Positions 17,296 through 26,237 are shown, counted from the first letter of the stretch. The stretch: DNA of 45,424 nucleotides from Rubrivivax sp. (GCA_004210455.1 SEFA01000052.1:1-45424); one strand, 5' to 3'. A program made the numbers and translations. Notes: generated by a model not told the origin, from the sequence alone.

Positions 17296-19173
17296 ATGGA
17301 CGGCTTCCAGATGCGACGCGGCATGGCCGGGACACGATCCCAGGCGCTCTTACTTTCGGCATCCCTGGCGATCCTGGCGGCCCTGACGGCGATCCCGTCG
17401 AGCGCCCGGGCCGCGGACGAGACGCCCACGAACGCCGCGCCCAAGGTGCTGCGCTACGCGATCCGCGCGGCCGAGACCGGCTTCGATCCGGCGCAGGTCA
17501 CGGACCTGTACTCGCGCAACGTGACCGCGGGCATCTTCGACGCGCCGCTGCGCTACAGCTATCTGAGCCGGCCCTACCGCCTCGAGCCCGCCGTCACCGA
17601 CGGCATGCCGGAGGTCAGCGACGACGCGCGCCGCTTCGTGTTCAAGCTCAAGCGCGGCGTGCTGTTCAGCGACGATCCGGCGTTCAAGGGCAAGCCGCGC
17701 GAGCTGGTCGCCGACGACCTGATCTACACGATCAAGCGCCACTACGACCCGCGCGTGAAGAGCGGTCACCTGTACCGCTTCGAAGGCGCGAAGATCCTCG
17801 GCCTGTCCGAGGTGCGCGCCGAGTCGCTGAAGAACAAGACGCCGTTCGACTACGACCGCCCGGTCGAGGGCCTGCGTGCGTTGGACCGCTACACGGTCGA
17901 GATGCGCGTGGCCAACAGCGATCCGCGCATGCTGCTGCACTTCGCCGATCCGATGGTGGGCATCGTGGCGCGCGAGGTCATCGAGACCTACGGCGACCGG
18001 ATCATGGAGCATCCGGTCGGCACCGGCGCCTGGAAGCTGGCCGAGTGGCGCCGCTCGTCGCGCATCGTGCTGGAGAAGAATCCCAACTACCGCGACGAGC
18101 GCTATCACGAGGATGCCGCCGCCGCGAAGCCGGAACTGGCCGACGTCGTGCGCCGTCTGCAAGGCCGCAAGCTGCCGCTGATCGACCGCGTCGAGATCGC
18201 CGTGATCGAGGAAAGCCAGCCGCGCTGGCTGTCCTTCCTGCGCAAGGAATTCGACCTGCTCGACGACCTGCCGGCGGAGTTCGCGCCGGTCGGCATGCCG
18301 CAGAACAGGCTCGCGCCCAACCTCGTGAAGGAAGGCGTGAAGGCGGTGCGCTACGAGCGCGCGGACGTCGCGATCTCCTACTTCAACATGGAAGACCCGG
18401 TCGTCGGCGGCTACACGCCGGAGAAGATCGCGCTGCGCCGCGCGATCGCGCTGGGCGTGGACCTCGACCAGGAGATCCGCCTGCCGCGCCGCGGCCAGGC
18501 GATCCCGGCGCAGGGCATCGTCTCGCCGGGGGTGACCGGCTATGACAAGAACTTCAAGTCGGAGATGAGCCAGTTCGACCGCGCTCGCGCGAAGGCGCTG
18601 CTCGACCTGTACGGCTACGTCGACAAGGACGGCGACGGCTGGCGCGACCTGCCCGACGGCAGCCCGCTGGTGCTGGAATACGCGACGCAGCCCGACGGCC
18701 AGAACCGCCAGCTGGCCGAGCTCTGGCAGAAGAACATGGATGCGATCAACGTGCGCATCCGCTTCAAGCTCGCGAAGTGGCCGGAGAACCTGAAGGCCGC
18801 CAACGCCGGCAAGCTGCAGATGTGGGGCATGGGCTGGAGCGCGGACGTGCCCGACGGCGAGAACTTCCTCGGCCTGGGTTACGTCGGCAGCAAGGGGCAG
18901 TCCAACAAGGCGCGCTTCGACCTGCCGGAGTTCAACGCGCTGTACCGTCAGCAGCACGGCATGCCCGACGGCGCCGAGCGGCTCGCGGTGATCGACAAGG
19001 CCCAGCGCCTGCTGATCGCCTACATGCCCTACAAAGTGCATGTGCACCGCATCTTCACGGACATGACGCAGCCCTGGGTGATCGGCTACGACAAGAACCT
19101 GTACCAGCGCGATTTCTATTCGTACGTCGACATCGACACCGACGCGCTGGCCAAGGCCCGAACGAAGAAGTGA
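17296..19173 (+). CDS. Extracellular peptide-binding protein (SBP_bac_5), paralogue 1
   Basis: Periplasmic substrate-binding protein for the divergent peptide transporter; its length (625 residues) fits YejA (about 604). An N-terminal signal peptide contains an arginine-rich start and a hydrophobic core (ALLLSASLAILAALTAI) ending SSARA before ADE. The mature part has LRYAIRAAETGFDPAQVTDLYSR, DDPAFKGKPRELVADD, HPVGTGAWKLAEWRRSSRIVLEKNP, FNMEDPVVGGYTPEKIALRRAI and an acidic DKDGDGWRD loop near 445 that looks like a calcium-binding EF-hand loop. The start is uncertain among 17293 (TTG), 17296 (ATG) and 17311 (ATG); none has a strong ribosome-binding site. Two paralogues follow with only 15 and 11 nt between stop and start. 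Confidence 0.9.
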   Translation: MDGFQMRRGMAGTRSQALLLSASLAILAALTAIPSSARAADETPTNAAPKVLRYAIRAAETGFDPAQVTDLYSRNVTAGIFDAPLRYSYLSRPYRLEPAVTDGMPEVSDDARRFVFKLKRGVLFSDDPAFKGKPRELVADDLIYTIKRHYDPRVKSGHLYRFEGAKILGLSEVRAESLKNKTPFDYDRPVEGLRALDRYTVEMRVANSDPRMLLHFADPMVGIVAREVIETYGDRIMEHPVGTGAWKLAEWRRSSRIVLEKNPNYRDERYHEDAAAAKPELADVVRRLQGRKLPLIDRVEIAVIEESQPRWLSFLRKEFDLLDDLPAEFAPVGMPQNRLAPNLVKEGVKAVRYERADVAISYFNMEDPVVGGYTPEKIALRRAIALGVDLDQEIRLPRRGQAIPAQGIVSPGVTGYDKNFKSEMSQFDRARAKALLDLYGYVDKDGDGWRDLPDGSPLVLEYATQPDGQNRQLAELWQKNMDAINVRIRFKLAKWPENLKAANAGKLQMWGMGWSADVPDGENFLGLGYVGSKGQSNKARFDLPEFNALYRQQHGMPDGAERLAVIDKAQRLLIAYMPYKVHVHRIFTDMTQPWVIGYDKNLYQRDFYSYVDIDTDALAKARTKK

Positions 19174-19188
19174 TCTGACGCCGTGACC

Positions 19189-21021
19189 ATGCCCCGCGCC
19201 CGCACCCTCCTGTCGATCCTGCGCGGGGTCGCCCTCGCGTCCGCGCTGGCGTCCGGCGCCATGCATGCCGCGACCGCGGCCGAGCCCAAGGTGCTGCGCT
19301 ACGCCTTCCGCGTGGCGGAGACCGGCTTCGATCCCGCGAAGATCACCGACCTCTACTCGCGGATGATCACGCCGCACATGTTCGAAGGGCTCTACACCTA
19401 CGACCAGCTCGCGCGTCCGGCGAAGATGAAGCCGCTGACCGCCGCGGCGCCGCCGGAGTCCTCCGATGACTTCAAGACGTGGACGGTGAAGCTGCGTCCG
19501 GGCATCCGCTTCGCCGACGATCCGGCGTTCAAGGGCAAGGCGCGCGAGCTGACCGCCGAGGACTACGTCTACTCGTTCAAGCGCTTCGCCGATCCGGCGG
19601 TGTCGTCGCCGGCGTGGAGCGAGGTCGAGGAACTCGAGCTGGTCGGTCTCAACGAGTACCACCAGCAGGTCCGCAAGTCCGGCAAGCCTTTCGACTATGA
19701 CAAGCCCATCGAGGGCCTGCGGGCGCTGGATCGCTACACGCTGCAGTTCAAGTCGAAGGAGACGCGGCCGCGCCTGATGGAGGTCTTTGCGCAAGGGGAC
19801 CTGTACGGCGCCGTCGCGCGCGAGGTGATCGAGGCCTATCCGGGCGATTCGATGGCGCATCCGGTGGGCACCGGACCGTTCGTGCTGAAGAACTGGCGCC
19901 GCAGCTCGCTGATCGTGCTGGAGCGCAACCCCCTCTACCGCGAGCGTTTCTACGATCAGGAAGTGGATCCTGCGCCCGACGACGCCGAAGGACTCGCGCT
20001 GAAGTCGCGATTCAAGGGCCGGCGACTGCCGATGATCGACCGCGTGGAGGTCGGCATCATCCAGGAGAACCAGCCGCGCTGGCTGTCCTTCCTGAACGGC
20101 GAGTACGACTTCATCGAGCGCACGCCGGAGGACTTCATCAACCAGGCGATGCCCAACGGGAAGATCGCGCCCAACCTCGAGAAGCAGGGCAAGCATGCCT
20201 ACCGGACCGTGGCGTCGGACGTGCTGTTCACCGTGTTCAACATGGAGGACCCGGTGGTCGGCGGCTACACGCCGGACCGGATCGCGCTGCGCCGCGCGAT
20301 CGGCCTGGCCATCGACGTGCAGCGCGAACTGACCCTGGTGCGACGGGGCCAGGCGATGGTGGCGCAGTCGTTGTACATGCCGGGGACGACGGGCTACGAC
20401 CCGGCGTTCAAGAGCGACATGAGCAGCTTCGATCCTGCGCGTGCGAAAGCGCTGCTGGACCTGTACGGCTACGTCGACAAGGACGGCGACGGCTGGCGGG
20501 ATCGTCCCGACGGCGCGCCGCTGGTGCTGGAGAGCCTGACCACGCCCGACCAGTTCCAGCGTCAGATCGACGAGATCGTCCAGAAGAACCTGAACGCGGT
20601 CGGTCTGCGCATCGCGTTCAAGACCGCGCAGTGGCCGGAGAACCTGAAGTCGCTGCGCGCGGGCAAGTACCAGATCTGGTCGCTGGGGACGAGCGCGTCC
20701 AAGCCCGATGGACAGGACTCGCTGGCGCGCATGTACAGCGGACAGATCGGCGCGCAGAACTACGCGCGCTTCAAACTGCCGGCCGTCGACAAGCTCTACG
20801 AGGAAGCCTCGCACCTGCCCGACGGGCCGGCGCGCACGAAGCTGTTCGACGAGACCAAGCGCTACGCGACCGCGTACATGCCCTACAAGTACCGCGGCCA
20901 CCGTTTCATCACCGACATCGCCCAGCCGCAGCTGATCGGCTACCGCCGTCCGCAGTTCTGGCAGAACTGGTGGGAGTACGTGGACATCGATCCCGACGCC
21001 GCCGCGAAGTTCAAGCACTAG
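19189..21021 (+). CDS. Extracellular peptide-binding protein (SBP_bac_5), paralogue 2
   Basis: Second of three tandem periplasmic binding proteins, 610 residues. The signal peptide MPRARTLLSILRGVALASALASGAMHAATA precedes AEPKVLRYAFRVAETGFDP. The same blocks as in the neighbours are present: FADDPAFKGKARELTAEDYVYSFKRF, PFDYDKPIEGLRALDRYT, HPVGTGPFVLKNWRRSSLIVLERNP, FNMEDPVVGGYTPDRIALRRAIGLAIDV and the DKDGDGWRD loop. It shares a 38-base identical run with paralogue 1 (20461-20498 versus 18607-18644). The divergent middle part (YTYDQLARPAKMKPLTA...VEELELVGLNEYHQQVRK) and pocket loops suggest different ligand choice. ATG 19189 is preferred; GTG 19183 is in frame. Confidence 0.9.
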   Translation: MPRARTLLSILRGVALASALASGAMHAATAAEPKVLRYAFRVAETGFDPAKITDLYSRMITPHMFEGLYTYDQLARPAKMKPLTAAAPPESSDDFKTWTVKLRPGIRFADDPAFKGKARELTAEDYVYSFKRFADPAVSSPAWSEVEELELVGLNEYHQQVRKSGKPFDYDKPIEGLRALDRYTLQFKSKETRPRLMEVFAQGDLYGAVAREVIEAYPGDSMAHPVGTGPFVLKNWRRSSLIVLERNPLYRERFYDQEVDPAPDDAEGLALKSRFKGRRLPMIDRVEVGIIQENQPRWLSFLNGEYDFIERTPEDFINQAMPNGKIAPNLEKQGKHAYRTVASDVLFTVFNMEDPVVGGYTPDRIALRRAIGLAIDVQRELTLVRRGQAMVAQSLYMPGTTGYDPAFKSDMSSFDPARAKALLDLYGYVDKDGDGWRDRPDGAPLVLESLTTPDQFQRQIDEIVQKNLNAVGLRIAFKTAQWPENLKSLRAGKYQIWSLGTSASKPDGQDSLARMYSGQIGAQNYARFKLPAVDKLYEEASHLPDGPARTKLFDETKRYATAYMPYKYRGHRFITDIAQPQLIGYRRPQFWQNWWEYVDIDPDAAAKFKH

Positions 21022-21032
21022 GTCCGACACCG

Positions 21033-22883
21033 ATGCGCGCACGACTCCTCGCTTCCCTTGCCGCGCTCGTCCTGGGCGCGACCACCGTCGCGGCGGTCGC
21101 CGCACCGCCGCCGCAGCCGCAGCCCGCGAAGGTGCCGGAGTCTGCCGCGGCGCAGCCGGAGAAGGTGCTGCGCTACGCCTTCCTCGTCGCCGAGACCGGC
21201 TTCGATCCGGCGCAGCTGAGCGATCTGTACTCGCGCATCGTCACCGCCCACATCTTCGAGTCGCTCTACAACTACGACTACCTCGCGCGGCCGTTCAAGC
21301 TCAAGCCGAACACGGCGGCGGAGATGCCGCAGGTGTCGGAGGACTTCCGCACCTGGACCATCAAGATCCGTCCGGGCATCTACTTCGCCGACGATCCGGC
21401 GTTCAAGGGCAAACGGCGCGAGCTGACGGCGCAGGACTACGTCTACAGCCTCAAGCGCTTCTACGACCCGGCGACGAAGGGGCCGCTGTATTCGAGCTTC
21501 AAGCAGGAGGGCATCCTCGGCCTGGAGGAACTGCGCGTCGCGTCGCTGGAGACGAAGAAACCCTTCGACTACGACAAGCCGGTCGAGGGCGTGCGCGCGC
21601 TGGACCGCTATACGCTGCAGTTCAAGCTGGCGGGGCCGCGGCCGCGCTTCATCTACAACCTGGCCGGCGGCGACACCTACGGCGCCGTGGCGCGCGAAGT
21701 CATCGAGGCCTACGCCGGCAAGACGATGGAGCATCCGGTCGGCACGGGGCCGTTCATGCTGGAGCGCTGGCGGCGCGGGTCGCTGATCCGGCTGGTGAAG
21801 AACCCCGGCTTCCGCGAGGTCTTCTACGACGCGCAGCCGGCGCCGGGCGACACCGAAGGCGAGGCACTGGCGGCCCGCTTCAAGGGCCGCAAGCTGCCAA
21901 TGGTGGACGCGGTGGAGATCAGCATCATCGAAGCCGGACAGCCGCGCTGGCTGTCGTATCTGAACCGCGAGTTCGACCTGCTGTATCAGCTGCCGGAGGA
22001 GTACGCGGACGTCGCGATCCCGCACGGCAAGCTGGCGCCCAACCTCGACAAGCAGGGGATGAAGCTGTACCGCGTGCTGGCGAGCGACCGCACGATGTAC
22101 TACTTCAACATGGAGGACCCGACGGTCGGCGGCTACACGGCGGACAAGGTCGCGCTGCGCCGCGCGATCGGGCTGGCCACGGACGTGCCGACGGAGATCA
22201 TCACCACGCGGCACTACCAGGCCGTGCCGGCCCAGTCTGTCATCGCACCGGGGACCTGGGGGTACGAGGACGACTACAAGAGCGAGAACAGCGATTACGA
22301 CCTGGCTCGCGCCAAGGCGCTGCTCGACACCTACGGCTATGTCGACAAGGACGGCGACGGCTGGCGCGACAAGCCCGACGGCAGCCCGCTGGTGCTGGAG
22401 GTGGCGTCGACGCCGGATTCGCGTTCCAAGCCCTATGACGAGCTGTGGCAGCGCGACATGAACAAGCTGGGCATCCGGATGCGCATCCGCATGGCGCAGT
22501 GGCCGGAGAACCTGAAGTCGGCGCGCGCGGGGCAGTTGATGATCTGGCAGCTGGGCTTCAACAACTCGACGCCGGACGCGCAGCTGGGGCTGGAGCTGCT
22601 GTACGGGCCGGCGGCCGGCGGGCAGAACCTGGGACGTTTCAAGCTGGAACGCTACGACGACCTCTACCGCCGCATGATGGTGTTGCCCGACGGCCCCGAG
22701 CGCGCGGCCTTGCTGCGCGAAGCGCAGAAGGTGCTCACCGCCTACATGCCGCAGAAGTTCCGCGTGCACCGCATCGTCACCGACATCGCGCAGCCGTGGC
22801 TGTCGGGATACCGGCGACCTCTCTTCAACCAGATCTTCTGGCCCTACGTCGACATCGAGACGGAGAAGCTGCCGAAGCGCTGA
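21033..22883 (+). CDS. Extracellular peptide-binding protein (SBP_bac_5), paralogue 3
   Basis: Third tandem paralogue, 616 residues. A signal peptide (MRARLLASLAALVLGATTVAAVAA) is followed by a Pro/Gln-rich mature start (PPPQPQPAKVPESAAAQPEK), which the other two lack. Conserved blocks are LRYAFLVAETGFDPAQLSDLYSR, DDPAFKGKRRELTAQDYVYSLKRFYDP, HPVGTGPFMLERWRRGSLIRLVKNP, FNMEDPTVGGYTADKVALRRAIG and DKDGDGWRDKPDGSPLVLE. The frame is open far upstream (from 20631), but that part overlaps paralogue 2 and is rejected; the ATG at 21033 lies 11 nt after the previous stop. A REP-like element follows its stop, probably the end of the transcript. Paralogues 2 and 3 look closer to each other than to paralogue 1. 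Confidence 0.9.
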   Translation: MRARLLASLAALVLGATTVAAVAAPPPQPQPAKVPESAAAQPEKVLRYAFLVAETGFDPAQLSDLYSRIVTAHIFESLYNYDYLARPFKLKPNTAAEMPQVSEDFRTWTIKIRPGIYFADDPAFKGKRRELTAQDYVYSLKRFYDPATKGPLYSSFKQEGILGLEELRVASLETKKPFDYDKPVEGVRALDRYTLQFKLAGPRPRFIYNLAGGDTYGAVAREVIEAYAGKTMEHPVGTGPFMLERWRRGSLIRLVKNPGFREVFYDAQPAPGDTEGEALAARFKGRKLPMVDAVEISIIEAGQPRWLSYLNREFDLLYQLPEEYADVAIPHGKLAPNLDKQGMKLYRVLASDRTMYYFNMEDPTVGGYTADKVALRRAIGLATDVPTEIITTRHYQAVPAQSVIAPGTWGYEDDYKSENSDYDLARAKALLDTYGYVDKDGDGWRDKPDGSPLVLEVASTPDSRSKPYDELWQRDMNKLGIRMRIRMAQWPENLKSARAGQLMIWQLGFNNSTPDAQLGLELLYGPAAGGQNLGRFKLERYDDLYRRMMVLPDGPERAALLREAQKVLTAYMPQKFRVHRIVTDIAQPWLSGYRRPLFNQIFWPYVDIETEKLPKR

Positions 22884-22888
22884 GACCT

Positions 22889-22955
22889 CCTTGCGCCCTT
22901 TCCCGCACCGCGGGAGAGGGCGGGGGGTGAGGGCCAGCGGCCGCCGCAATACGGT
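22889..22955 (+). repeat. REP-like element, copy 2
   Basis: CCCTTTCCCGC-ACC-GCGGGAGAGGG stem (one base change that still pairs as G-U in the plus-strand RNA), then the shared tail GGTGAGGGCCAGCGGCCG and GCAATACGG. It starts 6 bases after the stop of the third binding protein, so in the sense transcript it forms a 3' stem-loop. The rest of the gap to 23045 holds only small imperfect repeats and the ribosome-binding site of the next gene. Confidence 0.82.
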
Positions 22956-23045
22956 GCTCCGAGCCCTCTGAAACGGGCCGGTCACACGCGTGACGGCGAG
23001 CCCGAGGGAACTCGGCTACCGTCAGGACTCGACAAGGAGTCCCGC

Positions 23046-25103
23046 ATGCCACCGACGCCGCAGATCGATCACTACCGCCGTTTCCTGCACGAGCAGCGAG
23101 GCCTGGTCTTCGACGACTACGCGTCGCTGTGGGGTTGGTCGGTGACGGAGCTGGACGCGTTCTGGCGCAGCATCTGGGATCACTTCGACCTGCGCTCGGA
23201 GACGCCCTTCGACGCGGCGCTCTGCGAGGAACGCATGCCCGGCGCGGTGTGGTTCCGCGGCGCGACCTTGAACATCGCGGCGCAGGCCCTGCGTCATGTC
23301 GACGCGGCCGAAGCCGCCGGCCATCCCGCAATCGTCCACGCGAACGAGGCGATGCTCGCGCGCGGCGAACCCGGCGAGATGCGCTGGCCCGAGCTGCGGC
23401 GGCAGGTCGGCGCGGTCGCGGCCTCGATGCACGATCTCGGCGTTCGACGCGGCGATCGCGTCGCCGCCTACCTGCCCAACGTGCCGGCGACGGCCGTGGC
23501 CTTCCTCGCCGTCGCAAGTCTGGGCGCGGTCTGGTCGGTGTGCTCGCCCGACATGGGGCCGGTGGCGGTGCTGGACCGCTTCCGCCAGATCGAACCCAAG
23601 CTGCTGATCGCCGCCGACGGCGTGCGCTACGCGGGGCAGGACATCGACCGGATGACGATGCTCGGGCAACTGCTCGACGAACTGCCGACGGTGACGGACG
23701 TGGTGCTGCTCGGCAACCTGGACCCGCAGGCCGACCCGTCCCGGCTGGCACGACCCGCGGTCACTGCCGGTGCCGCTGGTTCCGCTGATGCCCGCGGCGC
23801 TCACCGCTGGGACACGCTGATCGCCAACACGCGGTCCCATGCACCGGAGGCCGTGCCCTTCGACCATCCGCTGTGGATCGTCTACTCCAGCGGCACGACA
23901 GGGCTGCCCAAGCCCATCGTGCACGGACATGGCGGCGTGCTGCTGGAGATGCTGAAGGGATCCATCCACAACAACGTGGGCGCGACGGCGGAGACGGGCG
24001 ACCGCTTCCACTGGTACAGCTCGACGGGCTGGATCATGTGGAACTGCCAGGTCGGCGCGTTGATGGGCGGCACGACGATCTGCCTGTTCGACGGCAGTCC
24101 GGCCGGCCCGAAGGACGCCCCGGACTGGAGCACCTTGTGGCGCTTCGTGGCGTTGTCGGGCGCAACCTTCTTCGGCGCGGGCGCCGCGTTCTACGCGAGC
24201 TGCCTGAAGGCCGGTGTCGAGCCGCTGAAGCACGGCGACCTCAGCCGTCTGCGTGCGATCGGCAGCACGGGCAGTCCGTTGGCGGACGAGAGCTACGACT
24301 GGATCTGGGCGAACTGCCCGAAGCCCGGCGGCCGTCCGATCTGGATCTGCATCATCAGCGGCGGCACGGACTTCGCCGGAGCCTTCCTCACGGGCTTGAT
24401 CACGGAGCCGCTGGTGCGCGGCCAGATGCAGGTGCGCAGCCTAGGCGCCGCGGTGCACGCGTTCTCGGAGGTGGATGCCGAGGGGCAGGGGCGAGTCTTG
24501 ATCGACGAGGTCGGCGAGCTGGTCTGCACACGGCCGATGCCGTCGATGCCCCTCTATTTCTGGGGTGACCGGAACCACGAGCGCTACCTGTCGAGCTACT
24601 TCGACATGTACCGCGGCCCCAACGGCGAAGGCATCTGGCGCCACGGCGATTGGCTGCGCGTCACGCCGTCGGGCGGCGGGATCATCTACGGGCGTTCGGA
24701 CGCGACGATCAACCGCCACGGCATCCGCATGGGCACGTCGGAGCTGTACCGCGCGGTGGAGACGCACCCGGAGGTGCTGGACAGCCTGGTGGTGGACCTC
24801 GAATACCTCGGCCGACCGAGCTGCCTGCTGCTGTTCGTCCAGCTCCGGGACGGAATGGCCTTGGACGACACCTTGCAGATGCGCTTGAAGACCTCGATCA
24901 AGAAGGCGCTATCCGCGCGCCATGTGCCGGACGAGATCCACCAGGTCGAGGCGATCCCGCGCACGCTCTCAGGCAAGAAGATGGAGTTGCCGATCAAGAA
25001 GCTGCTGCTCGGCGCGGCAGCGGAGCAGGTGATGAAGCGCGACGCGATGGCGAATGCGGAGGCGGTGGCGTGGTATCAGCGCTTTGCGCGGCGTCGTGAA
25101 TGA
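23046..25103 (+). CDS. Acetoacetyl-CoA synthetase
   Basis: Activates acetoacetate to acetoacetyl-CoA with ATP, feeding ketone-body, poly-hydroxybutyrate and acyl-CoA metabolism in the cytosol. The 685 residues are typical of AacS rather than FadD. It has the AacS/Acs N-terminal cap (LWGWSVTELDAFWRSIWDHFDL), the ATP loop YSSGTTGLPKPIVHGHGG (about 280-297), ISGGTDFAGAFLTG (about 438-451), WRHGDWLRVTPSGG (about 531-544), YGRSDATINRHGIRMGTSELY and the C-terminal lysine region LSGKKMELPIKKLL (about 641-654). IHGGT-like acetate motifs are replaced by the acetoacetate-type ISGGTD. AAGGAG sits 8-13 nt before the ATG. Its end overlaps by 28 bp the convergent HEPN-like gene. Confidence 0.92.
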   Translation: MPPTPQIDHYRRFLHEQRGLVFDDYASLWGWSVTELDAFWRSIWDHFDLRSETPFDAALCEERMPGAVWFRGATLNIAAQALRHVDAAEAAGHPAIVHANEAMLARGEPGEMRWPELRRQVGAVAASMHDLGVRRGDRVAAYLPNVPATAVAFLAVASLGAVWSVCSPDMGPVAVLDRFRQIEPKLLIAADGVRYAGQDIDRMTMLGQLLDELPTVTDVVLLGNLDPQADPSRLARPAVTAGAAGSADARGAHRWDTLIANTRSHAPEAVPFDHPLWIVYSSGTTGLPKPIVHGHGGVLLEMLKGSIHNNVGATAETGDRFHWYSSTGWIMWNCQVGALMGGTTICLFDGSPAGPKDAPDWSTLWRFVALSGATFFGAGAAFYASCLKAGVEPLKHGDLSRLRAIGSTGSPLADESYDWIWANCPKPGGRPIWICIISGGTDFAGAFLTGLITEPLVRGQMQVRSLGAAVHAFSEVDAEGQGRVLIDEVGELVCTRPMPSMPLYFWGDRNHERYLSSYFDMYRGPNGEGIWRHGDWLRVTPSGGGIIYGRSDATINRHGIRMGTSELYRAVETHPEVLDSLVVDLEYLGRPSCLLLFVQLRDGMALDDTLQMRLKTSIKKALSARHVPDEIHQVEAIPRTLSGKKMELPIKKLLLGAAAEQVMKRDAMANAEAVAWYQRFARRRE

Positions 25104-25504
25104 CCACGGATCGCTCGCTCTGAACGGTCGCATAGGTCGAGGACCTTGGCGGCCAGCTCCAATTGCTCGTCGAGCATGTGCCTCGATACCCATGCCTTCA
25201 CCTTGTAGTCGGCGTGAGCTCGATTCCGTCGCTGGATCTCCAGCTCGTCCCCGATTTCACGTGAACAGGCAGCAATGTCTGCCGAGCAGGCGGGGTCCGG
25301 GTGCCTGAGGCGAGCGATCAGCGATTCATGACTACCCTTCAGCTCCACGGCCCGCGCCTTGCGCGGCAGTTTTCGTTCCCAATCGATGCAGCGGTGGTAA
25401 GAAGCGTCATACGCGCGGCCAATGGCCGCTCGTTGCCTGACTTCGACAGGACTGGAAGCGAGTTCCGTTGCGAGCAGCAGCAGATCGTGGCTCTTGATGG
25501 GCAT
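25076..25504 (-). CDS. HEPN-like small protein, second gene of an unknown operon
   Basis: A 142-residue, mostly helical protein. The segment QRAAIGRAYDASYHRCIDWERKL (about 24-46) resembles the first conserved helix of HEPN-type proteins (SRAYYAAFH). RRNRAHADYKVKAWVSR (about 94-110) contains an RxxxxH followed by ADY, the spacing expected of the HEPN RX4-6H motif. HEPN proteins are often ribonuclease toxins, but many act in other ways, and the assignment here is by pattern only. The start at 25504 is preferred, with GGAAGG 6 nt upstream; an ATG at 25510 has no spacing to it. The C-terminus is strongly basic (SERAIRGHSRRRAKR). It follows the 152-aa gene by about 30 nt. Composition is less GC-rich than the neighbours. 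Confidence 0.6.
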   Translation of the reverse strand: MPIKSHDLLLLATELASSPVEVRQRAAIGRAYDASYHRCIDWERKLPRKARAVELKGSHESLIARLRHPDPACSADIAACSREIGDELEIQRRNRAHADYKVKAWVSRHMLDEQLELAAKVLDLCDRSERAIRGHSRRRAKR

Positions 25505-25534
25505 GGGCATCCTTCCGGACGTGAAGGGGGATGA

Positions 25535-25993
25535 TCAACGCACGGGACCGCGATGCCTGAGATTCAGGGAGAACACGCTGTTGAGAAGATCGCCATTGGC
25601 GAGTGCGTCGTAGAAGCGGTCGTTCCAGGTGTTGGCGTCTTCGCGGTCGAGGTCGAGATGCAGCACGTAGGAAATTCCGGCGACTCCTTCGAAGCACAGC
25701 ATGTGCAACCACGGGTTGCCGTGGAGGCGTAGCCCGTGGGACCTGAGGAAACGCGCGGCGGCATTGAGTACCCGGAATGCGATGTCCGGCGTCTCGCCAT
25801 GGGCCGCCAAGATGGCATTGATCTCCTCGTGGGCACTGGACCAATCGCCCTCCTCAAACTCTGCCAGCAGGTTCGGGGAGGCTGTACTTTCGCCTAGGAA
25901 AGAAGCGGGGCGCCGCAAGGCGGTCAGAAGTTCGTCGATCGTATGTGTCTGCGCTGCCAGCGCGCGCTCGACGTTCAGTGAATTCATTTCCAT
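25535..25993 (-). CDS. Unknown protein (152 aa), first gene of the HEPN-like operon
   Basis: I do not recognise the family. The start ATG at 25993 is well supported by GGAG 7 nt upstream; the frame is open to 26059 without a better start. The N-terminal third looks helical (ALAAQTHTIDELLTALRRP). The middle is acidic (LLAEFEEGDWSSAHEEINAILAAHGETPD), and the C-terminal half is alpha/beta with hydrophobic strands (PWLHMLCFEGVAGISYVLHLDLD) and a WNDRFYDAL helix. There is no signal peptide or membrane segment. It lacks the GSxARG signature of MNT nucleotidyltransferases, the usual HEPN partners. An ACTGCATGCAGT palindrome lies 34 bp upstream. It may be an antitoxin-like partner, which is inference from gene order only. 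Confidence 0.65.
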   Translation of the reverse strand: MEMNSLNVERALAAQTHTIDELLTALRRPASFLGESTASPNLLAEFEEGDWSSAHEEINAILAAHGETPDIAFRVLNAAARFLRSHGLRLHGNPWLHMLCFEGVAGISYVLHLDLDREDANTWNDRFYDALANGDLLNSVFSLNLRHRGPVR

Positions 25994-26026
25994 GATCGTT
26001 CTCCGAGGTGTGGATCCTTCGACCCG

Positions 26027-26038
26027 ACTGCATGCAGT
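26027..26038. promoter_or_regulatory. 12-bp perfect palindrome upstream of the HEPN-like operon
   Basis: ACTGCATGCAGT is self-complementary and sits 34 bp before the start of the 152-aa gene, where an operator for a repressor or for autoregulation would be expected. No convincing -10/-35 pair was identified with it. The remaining gap to 26237 shows no gene. Confidence 0.35.
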
Positions 26039-26237
26039 TTCAGCAATCGAAGGTTTCACGTCTTTCCTCCAAAGTGCGGACTCGATGGGGGAACTGATTC
26101 AGGGAGGTCAGTCCCCCTGTTCATCCTGATCACGGCCATTGCCACGGCGGCTGCCCGTACCCGACGCGAGACCGCTCGTGAGTCGCCGCCGGGCCCGCTA
26201 CAGTCGATCTCCTCCGCGCTCGAATTCAAGACACCCC

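Noticed and set aside
20631-21032. Upstream extension of the third binding protein
   Set aside because: The extra 134 codons lie in another frame of the second binding protein; a signal peptide begins at 21033.
17350-21105. A very long (over 1,200 codon) antisense reading frame over the binding-protein genes
   Set aside because: Composition is Arg/Val/Asp/His-rich, typical of the shadow of GC-rich coding DNA. The plus strand carries complete, motif-rich binding proteins, so this frame is not a gene.
26139-26237. N-terminal extension of the small lipoprotein
   Set aside because: Low-complexity Arg/Pro-rich sequence would precede and destroy the signal peptide that begins at 26238.
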